Assembly (NCBI RefSeq): GCF_000348985.1
Contig: NC_035922.1
Span: forward strand, 633,604 to 697,603
From: Huiozyma naganishii CBS 8797
Lineage: Eukaryota; Ascomycota; Saccharomycetes; Saccharomycetales; Saccharomycetaceae
DNA: 64,000 nt
Direction of reading: 5' to 3'
A model generated the notes under the pieces. It was not told the DNA's origin. It saw only the letters and a list, made by a program, of their open reading frames with translations, and ran no database searches. Below, in pieces: positions 37,395 through 46,673 of this stretch. Made by a program: the position numbers and the translations under genes. Positions within the stretch are counted from its first letter, which is position 1; the number at the start of each line of letters is the position of its first letter.

Positions 37395-37811
37395 ATTGGA
37401 AAAAAAACCGCTCCGGCGTTAATTCACGTTCTTCCTGAGAGAGTTTCCTCTCGTTTTTTTTCTTTGCCTCCACTTTTTTTCGTTCTTTTTTCCCTTCGTT
37501 TCGTCATTCGAAAAAAATAAAATCGAAAGAAGCACAAAGAAAAAAATTATTAGAAATAAAAAGAAAAGAAGATTGAAAAGTGGGAAATCGCGAACTCATC
37601 GGTTCGCAAGTTATCAGATCCGAATATTGTTTTTCGTTTGAGTTTGTGTCTACAACTCCCCACACATCTCTACTTGGGAGGTACAATTAAGAATAACACA
37701 GACCAGCACGGGAAGTGGAAGAATATATTCTTTCAGTGTTAACGTCGGCATTAAAACCCCACTGTAAGCATCTGAAACACACATATACATACAGGCAGAG
37801 TGGGGAAAAAC

Positions 37812-37848
<37 letters not shown>
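37812..37848. repeat. (TAA)n microsatellite in the SND1 leader
   Basis: About twelve AAT/TAA units end 20 bp before the SND1 ATG, so they probably lie in the 5' UTR. The frame through the repeat is open (poly-Asn) but has no ATG. Confidence 0.85.
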
Positions 37849-37850
<2 letters not shown>

Positions 37851-37867
37851 TTCATAATAACTTCGTT

Positions 37868-40186
37868 ATGAGTGTATCAGATTCAGGAGTGCCCACTATA
37901 ACGGTGTCACCCTCTAGTGGTGCTAGAGAAAGGACAAATAACAGTATGAAGGACGATACTCGACCTAAGATCACGGTCAAGTCCAAACACTCTCTGTACC
38001 ATTTGATTTACTCGGAGGTGACTCATCAGAGACAAGATTATGATTTGTCAAAATTACAAAAATTCAACATTTCACTTTACATCGATATTCCGACCATAGA
38101 TTACTACATCGATGGGTTAAACGATATTAAACTATCCAAATTCAACAAAAAATTTAAACTCAATAAACTGAAATCTTCAATATGGAAATCGTTCACGAAT
38201 AATAATCCTGAATTTTGGAGACTCTTGGAGGAAACTAACCACAAGGTACACTGTACGTTGTCGGTGTACTCTAGTGGATCTTTGAGGTACGTGGGAACTA
38301 TAAAATTTCTACTGGAGACCCTCTACAACAAACTACAACCTGCAGTAGCAAAAGGGAAACTGTCCCTCAGCATAAACGTCCATGTCTCCGATATATCGCT
38401 GAGATGGTTCAAGAACTTTCTGGATGAGGAGTTACTGGATTCTAAAGTGATTAATTTCTGTGATACGCACACTGTACCTGCTGCACCAAAAAAACTACTT
38501 TCAGTAAGTAAAGAAAACACAATGTCTTTATCGGATAGGAAATCAATCACACAATCGCCTTTCAAAGAATACTTTACAAAACTAAACTATAAGTTCACTA
38601 TGCCTCACACAGATAAAACAACGCTGGATACAATCATCATTATCACAAACAGTACCGGTATAAAGGCACTGTTGACCATTCTATCGGATAAACCATTGAC
38701 AAATTTTATTTACCAAAACTCAATCGATGAATTGTACAAAAACCAGTTAGATACCGATTCTGTGAAGGACGAAACAGATACTTTGAAAAGAGAGTCCTCC
38801 TCATTATTAACGTTCCAAAATAAATTAATCACGTCGAACAAGGACAAAGCAGTTAGAATTAGATCGTTGTCCATCAACAGGAAATCGAACAAAGCCAACA
38901 TTTTCAAATGCGTGCCACAGGGGAATGGTCATCTGTCCTCTCCATCCGTGACTGACCAAACCTCTAATGACCCAATGGTCACCATCAGCAGGACAAAGGA
39001 TATATATGCTTTGGTCGACTACGAAGACGACATCGCAGAACAGCGTAATGATTCGTTGCTGACAGATGGTAACAAGGAAACGGGCAGTAGATCCAATGAG
39101 GCTATTGACGATGCCGATGATGAGGAGGAAGACGAGGAGGAAATGGATGTCGATGAGGACGAGGAGGACACGGATGAGGAGGACGACCATGACGAGGGAA
39201 TCAGCTTCTACGTTCCAAGTTTATTGTCCAGGTCCGGTTCGTCGGCTGACATGCGCTCGCTGGATAAGGTATCAACCAACAACTCGGAGGGCGGGGTTCC
39301 TAATACTCAGAGAAAGGGCAGATTCAGATCTTTAAGTTTGATGGACCCTGCATTGAGACAACCTTTCTTACAGGATGGTACAATCAAACACTCCGCGGCG
39401 GCCACAAACAACACAATGCATCAAACACAAAGTTTCACTAATATTTATATTCATGACGGTGATTTTAACGATAAAGTTAAAAATCAACAACTACAACAAC
39501 AACACAGGAAAAAATACTCATTCAATGGCGCAGGTGTGCCAACTAATACAAATAACGGATTAATACCACCGGAATTCTACTCAAGAATGTCGTCTCCATC
39601 TACCAGTGCGAACAGCTCAGGGACATCATTAAACAATATCAACTCCCCACTAATGTCAAGGACAAGCTCCAGTTCGCAGTTAAACTTGTTCTCAAAAAAC
39701 CTGATCAACAAATCATTTGAGGTGGTTAGGCATAGCAACAAGAGCTCGAGCGAGAACATCTTCAGCAAACTACTTGTGAACAAGAACAATCAGAAAAACT
39801 CCAATTTGGGCACATATGATTGCCTGCAATTTCACGGGAGTGACCACTCAAGCAGGTTGAGAACATTGGATTTCGAAGACAGGATGCTGGGTAACGTCGT
39901 TGAAGAGGAGGAGGAACCAGAAACAGAGGTAGAGGATGATTTAAAGGATAAGCATAGCAGTAACGGCACAATCACCGATTTGAAGTTGCAACTCTACGAC
40001 GAGTCTGGAGACGCCGCTAATGGTAAAATACCCTCGTCGCTGGATTTGTACGGTGCCAAGAGCAGTGAGGAAGAACAGACCAAATCTCAAGAGAATGTAC
40101 AAGTTAAGAAACTGCAAGAACTGGATTTGTACGGAGACAATGACGAGGATAATGGAACAACATGGTTCTTTGGTGGGAATAAATAA
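37868..40186 (+). CDS. SND1: SRP-independent targeting protein Snd1
   Basis: The protein is 772 aa from the ATG at 37868 (MSVSDSGVPTITVS). The frame extends to 37715 through a GTG and the poly-Asn microsatellite, which has no ATG. S. cerevisiae Snd1 (YDR186C, 877 aa) is a cytosolic/ribosome-linked factor of the SND route that brings proteins to the ER. The N-terminal 300 residues are the conserved folded part (SLYHLIYSEVTHQRQDYDL, then WKSFTNNNPEFWRLLEE). After that comes a disordered region with an Asp/Glu block (residues about 410-445), poly-Ser segments and QQ repeats. Two short DLYG motifs (SLDLYG and ELDLYGDND) occur near the C-terminus. The identity rests mainly on position and the N-terminal domain. 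Confidence 0.82.
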   Translation: MSVSDSGVPTITVSPSSGARERTNNSMKDDTRPKITVKSKHSLYHLIYSEVTHQRQDYDLSKLQKFNISLYIDIPTIDYYIDGLNDIKLSKFNKKFKLNKLKSSIWKSFTNNNPEFWRLLEETNHKVHCTLSVYSSGSLRYVGTIKFLLETLYNKLQPAVAKGKLSLSINVHVSDISLRWFKNFLDEELLDSKVINFCDTHTVPAAPKKLLSVSKENTMSLSDRKSITQSPFKEYFTKLNYKFTMPHTDKTTLDTIIIITNSTGIKALLTILSDKPLTNFIYQNSIDELYKNQLDTDSVKDETDTLKRESSSLLTFQNKLITSNKDKAVRIRSLSINRKSNKANIFKCVPQGNGHLSSPSVTDQTSNDPMVTISRTKDIYALVDYEDDIAEQRNDSLLTDGNKETGSRSNEAIDDADDEEEDEEEMDVDEDEEDTDEEDDHDEGISFYVPSLLSRSGSSADMRSLDKVSTNNSEGGVPNTQRKGRFRSLSLMDPALRQPFLQDGTIKHSAAATNNTMHQTQSFTNIYIHDGDFNDKVKNQQLQQQHRKKYSFNGAGVPTNTNNGLIPPEFYSRMSSPSTSANSSGTSLNNINSPLMSRTSSSSQLNLFSKNLINKSFEVVRHSNKSSSENIFSKLLVNKNNQKNSNLGTYDCLQFHGSDHSSRLRTLDFEDRMLGNVVEEEEEPETEVEDDLKDKHSSNGTITDLKLQLYDESGDAANGKIPSSLDLYGAKSSEEEQTKSQENVQVKKLQELDLYGDNDEDNGTTWFFGGNK

Positions 40187-40568
40187 TACAGAAATAGAAC
40201 ACATATAACGAAAACTAGTAAAAGAACATAATAATGATCAGCACTTTATTGTAATGAATGAAATTTGGGCGCTGTTCAGTTACTATCGAGTGGCTAGTAC
40301 ATTCTTTGTGCACTTTCCCTCTCGCCGATGCGTGCTTGAGCATGTGACCGATGGTGTTTAGTGAAACATTCTCTTTTTTTTTTTTGGTTTCCGCAGAATG
40401 AAAAATTTTATCTCATCGATTATTTTTTTTATTAACAAATTTCAAAGCTCATCGCAAGTAGATCTTCCCAAAAACATAGTTGGACAAAGACTGTGAGCTC
40501 ACGAAACCTTCTTCTGTTCAATACGGCATCTGATTACTAGGGTAGTTGTGTAATATTTGGACGGTAAA
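40187..40568. other. Intergenic SND1/ATC1
   Basis: This is the ATC1 promoter. It has an RRPE followed by a PAC core at 40399-40418 and T-rich tracts around them. UPS3 (YDR185C), which lies here in S. cerevisiae, is absent. Confidence 0.6.
40399..40418. promoter_or_regulatory. Paired RRPE and PAC elements upstream of ATC1
   Basis: TGAAAAATTTT at 40399-40409 is a perfect RRPE. One base later, TCTCATCG at 40411-40418 gives CGATGAGA on the minus strand, a PAC core. The pair lies 151-170 bp before the ATC1 ATG, the usual spacing and order in ribosome-biogenesis promoters. Confidence 0.6.
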
Positions 40569-41540
40569 ATGTCTTCCAGTAACGAAATTGAACACAAAGA
40601 CAATGATCCAGCTCCAGAAAATATAGAAAAAACCCTTCACCAGTTGCTCGATGCTGCCAGTCATGCATTAGACACATACAGTGATAATCATAGAGAGGTG
40701 TTTTCTGAAGAGCAAATGCTGCTCGAAGCTATGAAACCGGATCAGTTTCAAGGTTTACCTGACTTTGAAAAAGCGTTTGAGAAAATAATGGGAAACATAG
40801 ATGCACATGGATTGATGGACTCTACTGAGGGCGAAGAAAGTGGCAGCATTAGCCCGAAACTTTCATGCAATGCAGATCAAATAAATAGTCCACACACATT
40901 TTTCCAATTGGACGAAATGGATTTTCCCGCTGAAGAAGATGACAGTGGTGCCGATGGCGTAAACAACAGCGCGAAACGAAAACTCGCTGACACGGAGGAT
41001 CATGATAGCTCTATTAATAAAAAAAAGATGAAGGCACTTTCTAGTACAAATGAAAAGCAACCTATAACGGGAAAAGTTTTTGCAGAACCCTTTCTTTCAC
41101 CTGCGTCGCTCTCTCCAATGTCGTCGTTATCATCCGAGGGCACTGATTCCAGGGACCTCAAATTAGACCGACGTGGTGATAATGTTGTGAAAGGGACAAC
41201 AAGACCTGCAATCTCTCAGACAATACACATAAAAGGAAAAGTTGAAGACTCGGAAACTAATCTGCCTGAAAAATTGACAAATGAATACACTATGAAACAG
41301 GTTTCTGAAATGAAAAAGAGAATTATCAACACGCATAAACTAATTCTAAACTTCAATTTCTTAAAAGACGGCTATGCGAGAACCTGCATCGAATTAAAGA
41401 AATCATTACAATCTTTGAAAGAGAGTGAAGTTCATAGAGCACATTTGCTTCTGGAAAATGAGCAGTTACGGGAGAGATTGGCAAGGCAAGAACAGTATAT
41501 ACCAGTCGGAAAGAACGACGACGCTGTCACTGATACTTGA
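40569..41540 (+). CDS. ATC1: Nuclear protein Atc1/Lic4 (cation homeostasis, bud-site related)
   Basis: The protein is 323 aa from the ATG at 40569 (294 in S. cerevisiae). The frame opens four codons earlier at a TTG. S. cerevisiae Atc1 is a nuclear protein that interacts with Aip3/Bud6 and influences Li+/cation tolerance and budding pattern; its molecular role is unclear. The N-terminal acidic helical segment (IEKTLHQLLDAASHALD) and FEKAFEKIMGNID are followed by a basic nuclear-localisation-like KKKMK near residue 156. A C-terminal coiled coil begins around residue 240 (MKQVSEMKKRIINTHKL). The call relies on position between SND1 and PLP1 (YDR184C) and the helical layout. Confidence 0.75.
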   Translation: MSSSNEIEHKDNDPAPENIEKTLHQLLDAASHALDTYSDNHREVFSEEQMLLEAMKPDQFQGLPDFEKAFEKIMGNIDAHGLMDSTEGEESGSISPKLSCNADQINSPHTFFQLDEMDFPAEEDDSGADGVNNSAKRKLADTEDHDSSINKKKMKALSSTNEKQPITGKVFAEPFLSPASLSPMSSLSSEGTDSRDLKLDRRGDNVVKGTTRPAISQTIHIKGKVEDSETNLPEKLTNEYTMKQVSEMKKRIINTHKLILNFNFLKDGYARTCIELKKSLQSLKESEVHRAHLLLENEQLRERLARQEQYIPVGKNDDAVTDT

Positions 41541-41788
41541 TGGAATTCTTACACATCAAGAACAGAGGTATATTTTTCAAAGTCATAAGATAGACAATAT
41601 TTTATATATAAATTCAATTGCATTTTAAAATCATCCAGCACATTAGAACCTGGTTATCATTTCTGTAAAGAACACACAATGGATCAACAAAGGTATCACT
41701 GTGTCTTTTATTCAAATATTCTTTTGAAGGCTGTCAAATACTAAACTTGCGTTTTGAAAAACCTCTTTGACTTAACATATGTTCCACC

Positions 41789-42433
41789 TTATATATCAAG
41801 GTCGCTATCCTCATCATCTCTATTGGGTTTTCTTTCAGTTTGAGAAAATAATTTTATCAACTTGGACGATATCAAGATATTCTCTAACCTGGATAGAGGA
41901 AACCCTTTACTATCGTTCCCCAATTGACTAAATCCAATCAATTTCGTACTTTCCAACCCATTTCTATAACCAACTACTAAGGGAAGCACTTTGATATTAA
42001 GCTTTGAAACCAAAAACGGACAATTAGATACTTCTATTTTAACAAACTTTGTTGATAAATATTTTTTCGCTAGCTCATCTAGTCTATCATTCATGATCCT
42101 ACATTTCTCGAAATGCTCCAATTGGAAATGTATGATGATTCTGGCCGTATTTGTGCTTCTCTCGATCAGTTCGGATTCATCCGTCATCAATTCCACGATC
42201 CCATAATTATCCTCCTGTACATTCCTTTCCACTTCTTTCAGGTGTCTTGATATTTCGTCCATCCTTTGCTCTCTATATCTGCTCAAGAAATCATCTTCTT
42301 CATTCTCAAGCTCCTCCAACAACCCATCGATATCTTCAATATCTGAATCTGTATCTCTTGTCGGTAGGTTGTCTGTAGCAGCCAGGTTGGCTTTTAATAT
42401 ATCGTTTTCATATTTTCTGATTCGTTCTTGCAT
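41789..42433 (-). CDS. PLP1: Phosducin-like protein 1
   Basis: The protein is 214 aa from the ATG at 42433 (MQERIRKYENDIL); about 230 in S. cerevisiae. The frame continues upstream to 42517 without an ATG. Plp1 is a cytosolic thioredoxin-fold cochaperone of CCT that affects tubulin folding and G-beta-gamma signalling. An acidic helical N-terminus (DSDIEDIDGLLEELENEEDD) precedes SRYREQRMDEISRHLKEVE, typical of the family. The thioredoxin-like part has HFQLEHFEKCRIMNDRL and CPFLVSKLNIKVLPLVVGYR, without an active CxxC. The C-terminus ends DSDLDI, as in the S. cerevisiae protein. Position equals YDR183W. Confidence 0.93.
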   Translation of the reverse strand: MQERIRKYENDILKANLAATDNLPTRDTDSDIEDIDGLLEELENEEDDFLSRYREQRMDEISRHLKEVERNVQEDNYGIVELMTDESELIERSTNTARIIIHFQLEHFEKCRIMNDRLDELAKKYLSTKFVKIEVSNCPFLVSKLNIKVLPLVVGYRNGLESTKLIGFSQLGNDSKGFPLSRLENILISSKLIKLFSQTERKPNRDDEDSDLDI

Positions 42434-42784
42434 GGCTATGTACAATGGTGTGTGAACGTAAAGCTGCTTAGGATAATTAGAAACCTGGTTACCGCATTGA
42501 ATTTCTTCACATCCCAAAAGGTAACGCCTTACTTTAAATACACTGTTTGCAGACTCGGCTTTTTCATGTTGAAAAAAAGGCTAACAAAAATTGCTGACAA
42601 TGTTGAAGTGGCTGCAGATGACATTCGTAACTAAAAGAACTGAGCGTGTCAACAAAAAAAAAAGTAAATCGAATAGGATTATACATCAAACTGTTGAGAA
42701 AATTAGGGTCCATTAGCACTTCTCCTTGAAAATTCCGTGGCGCACATGAAAATGTTCATCTAGTCTATACAAATTGGGCCCACA
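42434..42784. other. Intergenic PLP1/CDC1
   Basis: This 351-bp stretch is the PLP1 promoter and CDC1 3' flank. A short A-run near 42655 is visible and nothing else. Confidence 0.5.
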
Positions 42785-44206
42785 CTATAAAATTACAAAA
42801 TAGTAGTAGAAAATAACCAGTACCATCGGTACAACGGCCAATACGTGGAGGAAAATTAAGTGCATCTTTTGACGAACATTCCCTTTGAAAAATCCTGTAC
42901 GGCTGTGAGACTTCTCCATTTCTACAGGCAGAGGCAATGATGCAACTTTGTTCTTGTCCATTTTCTTGCAGACAACAATCGATACCAAAAATAAGTTGAG
43001 CAGAGCAAAGGATATATACATCCACAACGGTTTGAATGGGTCTGGAAGATAGCATATCTCTGTCTGAATGGTAGAATCCTGTGACGGTAGTGAAACATCG
43101 TTATGCAAAGAGAGCAGCTGAATTGCCGGTCTACTAATCCCCATATTCATTGCGCAGGATTTTACGGTAATCTCATCTGCAAATTCTGTACGCCCTTCCA
43201 CAAAGTAGTGATGCTTAATATGACAGTAGTCGTGATCGTCTCCTGAAAACACATATTTTGGGGCTATCTGAGTTAAAATGTCTTGAGAAATTGCTTGGTC
43301 AATCACGGTTTGGTATTGTAAACCTTTCTGGACCGGAAACAATTTATCTGATTCCCTCTTAGAACCACAGGTCTGTTTTGAGACATCCCTCCATAAGGGA
43401 ACATGGGTCAACAGGATCCGTGGGTATGGATGCTCCATTTTACTATAGTCAGTCAAGAACTGTCTTGGGATTGAGGAAACATTGTCGTTATTGGTTGCTG
43501 ACAGAGCGATGGTATCCAATAGCACAAAGCTGTGATTGCCAACGTTGTGTATGCTAGAAGTATCCCCAAAAAAGGTAGAAAATCTTTTAAAACTGGGTTC
43601 TATCACAGTTTCCCCAAAGCCAATGTCATGATTTCCTGGCAGGGAAGTGATTGTTTTCTTATTAGGTTTCTTAGGGAAGATAGAACGAAACCGTTTGTAC
43701 TCTTCCATCCAAACGTCATCATCCCAATTCCGACCTCCATCAAATAGATCCCCCAAAAAAATATTTGTATCCGGGTTCAAGTAATACTGTACGTATTTCC
43801 AGTTTCTTATATGGTAGTGATCGATAATTACCCTAGTGAAGTAATTTATAACTGATGACCTACCCGGGTAAGAATATCCGTCCATAATTTGAGGATCAGC
43901 AAAGAGGCCAACTTTGTGGCTTTGTGCGTTGTCGGGCCATTGTTCCCACCGCGACCATTGACAACGTTCCATGGCTCTCTTAACAACAATTCTCTCATAG
44001 TAGTTGATTAGTATGCCCCAGGCACAAAAGGAACAAAGAATAATCTTCCAATTCATCTTGGATAACCAGAAGAAGTACGGCAATTTAGTAGTGTAGTGAC
44101 TTCCCATAAAACGATCACGGAGCTTTCCCGCCTTCTTTTCTATCCGATCACCATTAAGCAGTGGTTTGAAGCGACCTTTGCCTCTATTTCTGTTGATACT
44201 CTCCAT
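42785..44206 (-). CDS. CDC1: Mn-dependent phosphoesterase Cdc1 of the GPI-anchor pathway
   Basis: The protein is 473 aa from the ATG at 44206 (491 in S. cerevisiae). The frame extends to 44359 with no ATG, so the downstream start was chosen. Cdc1 is an ER/Golgi membrane enzyme (human PGAP5 relative) that removes ethanolamine phosphate from the first GPI mannose. One N-terminal membrane segment (IILCSFCAWGILINYY) precedes a metallophosphoesterase domain with all metal motifs: GLFADPQIMD, GDLFDGGR, LPGNHDIG, THVPLWR and GDDHDYCH. Two C-terminal membrane segments follow (YISFALLNLFLVSIVV and FLHVLAVVPMVLVIFYYY). Position equals YDR182W. It diverges from SAS4. Confidence 0.95.
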   Translation of the reverse strand: MESINRNRGKGRFKPLLNGDRIEKKAGKLRDRFMGSHYTTKLPYFFWLSKMNWKIILCSFCAWGILINYYERIVVKRAMERCQWSRWEQWPDNAQSHKVGLFADPQIMDGYSYPGRSSVINYFTRVIIDHYHIRNWKYVQYYLNPDTNIFLGDLFDGGRNWDDDVWMEEYKRFRSIFPKKPNKKTITSLPGNHDIGFGETVIEPSFKRFSTFFGDTSSIHNVGNHSFVLLDTIALSATNNDNVSSIPRQFLTDYSKMEHPYPRILLTHVPLWRDVSKQTCGSKRESDKLFPVQKGLQYQTVIDQAISQDILTQIAPKYVFSGDDHDYCHIKHHYFVEGRTEFADEITVKSCAMNMGISRPAIQLLSLHNDVSLPSQDSTIQTEICYLPDPFKPLWMYISFALLNLFLVSIVVCKKMDKNKVASLPLPVEMEKSHSRTGFFKGNVRQKMHLIFLHVLAVVPMVLVIFYYYFVIL

Positions 44207-44468
44207 ATACTTTCTCAAATAAAAGAGCCAACAGTAAGGCTGTCGTGGTGTAGCTGAAAAGCGACCAGTTCCTATTGTGACTACCAGTAACCTTTGGATT
44301 GCATTGATATTCCTCAAATAATATAATCCATTTTTTTTTACCAAAAATGTCCAATGCACGTAATATATCCACTAATTTGAGGTTGAGCAGCTGGGACTCT
44401 CAAACGCGTGCAAAGAGCGTTGTATTTCTGGCTTTATACACCAGTTCCGGACTAACATAGCAGCTCCC

Positions 44469-46673
44469 ATGAGTATGGAGAGGGAAAGCCACAGCCCGAC
44501 GCGGTCGCTGAGGTCGAAAACTGCTGATGTGTCGCATAAGGAAATGATGTTTGATTTCGATGCCGAAGAGTTCGAGATTAATCCTGAACAGAAGCTGACA
44601 TTTATATTCAGAGAGGCACTTACCCATGACTCTCCTGTTTCAAAAGAAGGTTCTAATGGCGCTAGAGACGTGAGCAATTTGGAGGACAAATCAGTGGTCG
44701 ATACAGGTCGCGGTAACCCACCCGACTTGCATCAAATTAAAGAAAGCATCACGAGTATGATACTTAAAGTTGAACAGCATTCCATAATTCCAGAGGGAGT
44801 AGATATGAAAGATTACGAATCATCCGACGAACTAGAGACTAGTAGAATGGACGATGCTAATTTTGCTGAAAAGCAGAGCAAACCCTCCGATCCTCTTCTA
44901 GATGAGGTATATTCAATATACCATAAGAAAATGCTCAAACAAGAAAACCGAATGATAGAACAAGATTTAGTGCAAGAGGAGGATGAAGCTGATAGATTAA
45001 GACTGATGTACGATAAGTTAAATCTGCCTAATTGGGTTTCTAACCTACAGAAAATTACTAAAATCAACAACCCTGATGATACGGTTGAACTAGATACAAA
45101 AAGAAGGAAGACTAAAATTGCCATACGAGGAATGCTGGATAAATATGATCTGACTAAAAACAATTCTCACGTTCTTCATAGATCAAAAAGATATACTCCT
45201 AAATTAGGACAAAGAAGGATGGATCTTTATCAAAATGTAAATAGGAGGTACCTTGCGCAATATCATAGTTCGTCTGATGATGAGGAGGCGACATTATCAG
45301 TTGAAGATATCCGATCTAGACGATTGAAGAAAAGAGAACAGGACTGCTCTGGATCGATTTTCATCTCTACCGGTTACGGACAGAAAAGTTGTTCTAGGTA
45401 TGCAATAGTTGCTGAGCCTCTGCGAAAACCATATATTATTAAAACGAGTAATGCCGAAAAAGAAACTTGGAAAAGGCTTAAATCAACAACGAAAGAATTT
45501 TCCTATAAAACAAAGCCCGCTAACATCGTTGGAAAAATGAAACAGAAAATTCCGATACCTCTGACGTTTCATCCCGAACACATAAACCTTTTTTTCCATC
45601 AATGTCTCAAGAGGTTTTTGAATGGAGTGTTCCCGGTCCAAAAAAATAGTAGCAACGATGAATATAACAATTTTGGAACGATAACGACTAACGAAAAAAC
45701 GCATGTTCCCATCACACCAACCAATGCTATTGAAAATACATCTCTGAATTCTAACAACACAGTATCTTCCATATTAGCTGATGTCAATAGTAGAACTATA
45801 CTTGAAGAAGAGTACCAAAGAGCCAATATTGCTGATCGGGAAAGTGGAAACATTTGTGTACCGGTACAATCACCTACACCTGTTACGAAAGAAACCCAAC
45901 TTTTGCCGTCTTTTCGATCAAAGATTCATAGCATTGAGGGAACTTCTATTAAGGGAAATACTTGTAATGATTTAACGCGAGAACCTGAGAGAAAATCTGG
46001 GATGGCGTTGCGGGATAACCAGTCGAAACAGTTTGCTTTTCAACCTATCATAGAGGGAACAAATTTGATTCATGGATTCCAAAGTAAACCGAGTATTATG
46101 ACATCGTCCCAAAATGATACAGCATGCCGTTCAAATATGGAACTTTTTTATGGGAAAAGGGAAGAGTCGACCACCGAAGTGGGAAGAGCACCTGTCGGAA
46201 CAAAATCATTCGAGGCACAGCGAAATATTCAAAAGATGCTAAAACAAGGGGTACCTTCAACTGAAGATCAATTTGTTCCAACAGGTAAGCATCAATTAGA
46301 AATTGTTCCTCAACAGAGCATGAACAAATCAGAGAGTGGATATAGTGCGGAAAAAGTGATGAGAAATCCCTCTACAACTAGGAACAATAATTATTTTGTT
46401 GAGGAAAAAGGAAATGCTAACATTCAGAGCGAAAAACTTTCATCATTCCAGAATCTCTTACGAGCCTGTGTTCCCAGTAATGAGATTCCAACCTTAATTA
46501 AGGAAACACCCTCTCCTTTTACCAATACAGAATATGCGCCATCTGTCCCAAGCTTAACTGATAAACCGACCAGGACAGTAAATGTTTTGACCGCCAGACG
46601 GAAGCCACGCTTCACAGATAGTGAGCAAACACAAAATACGTATGGAACATCTGTGGATGAGGTACAGATGTGA
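44469..46673 (+). CDS. SAS4: SAS histone acetyltransferase complex subunit Sas4, extended
   Basis: The protein is 734 aa, much longer than S. cerevisiae Sas4 (481). With Sas2 and Sas5 it acetylates H4 K16 to set silencing boundaries. The recognisable segment is at about residues 150-245: YSIYHKKMLKQENRMIEQD, EEDEADRLRLMYDKLNLPNW and LQKITKINNPDD. After about residue 320 the protein is a low-complexity, Ser/Thr/Asn-rich tail with no domain I know. Its place between CDC1 and SCC2, and its orientation opposite to both, equals YDR181C. The assignment of the gene is good; the origin of the long tail is unknown. Confidence 0.8.
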   Translation: MSMERESHSPTRSLRSKTADVSHKEMMFDFDAEEFEINPEQKLTFIFREALTHDSPVSKEGSNGARDVSNLEDKSVVDTGRGNPPDLHQIKESITSMILKVEQHSIIPEGVDMKDYESSDELETSRMDDANFAEKQSKPSDPLLDEVYSIYHKKMLKQENRMIEQDLVQEEDEADRLRLMYDKLNLPNWVSNLQKITKINNPDDTVELDTKRRKTKIAIRGMLDKYDLTKNNSHVLHRSKRYTPKLGQRRMDLYQNVNRRYLAQYHSSSDDEEATLSVEDIRSRRLKKREQDCSGSIFISTGYGQKSCSRYAIVAEPLRKPYIIKTSNAEKETWKRLKSTTKEFSYKTKPANIVGKMKQKIPIPLTFHPEHINLFFHQCLKRFLNGVFPVQKNSSNDEYNNFGTITTNEKTHVPITPTNAIENTSLNSNNTVSSILADVNSRTILEEEYQRANIADRESGNICVPVQSPTPVTKETQLLPSFRSKIHSIEGTSIKGNTCNDLTREPERKSGMALRDNQSKQFAFQPIIEGTNLIHGFQSKPSIMTSSQNDTACRSNMELFYGKREESTTEVGRAPVGTKSFEAQRNIQKMLKQGVPSTEDQFVPTGKHQLEIVPQQSMNKSESGYSAEKVMRNPSTTRNNNYFVEEKGNANIQSEKLSSFQNLLRACVPSNEIPTLIKETPSPFTNTEYAPSVPSLTDKPTRTVNVLTARRKPRFTDSEQTQNTYGTSVDEVQM

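Larger units (their letters stand above)
36199..37867. other. Gene-poor 1.67-kb gap between HST4 and SND1
   Basis: In S. cerevisiae the RVB1-SLY1-CCT6 block stands here; no trace of those proteins is visible. The stretch contains four CACGTG boxes (36633, 36826, 37318, 37389), a short TA run near 37247-37263 and C/T-rich tracts at 37440-37500. A (TAA)n microsatellite lies just before SND1. Open frames at 36444-36662 and 37053-37520 are low in complexity, or start with TTG, and were not called. Confidence 0.6.

Noticed and set aside
37053..37520. 155-codon plus-strand frame before SND1
   Set aside because: Begins at TTG, holds simple repeats (IYIYI) and no known domain.
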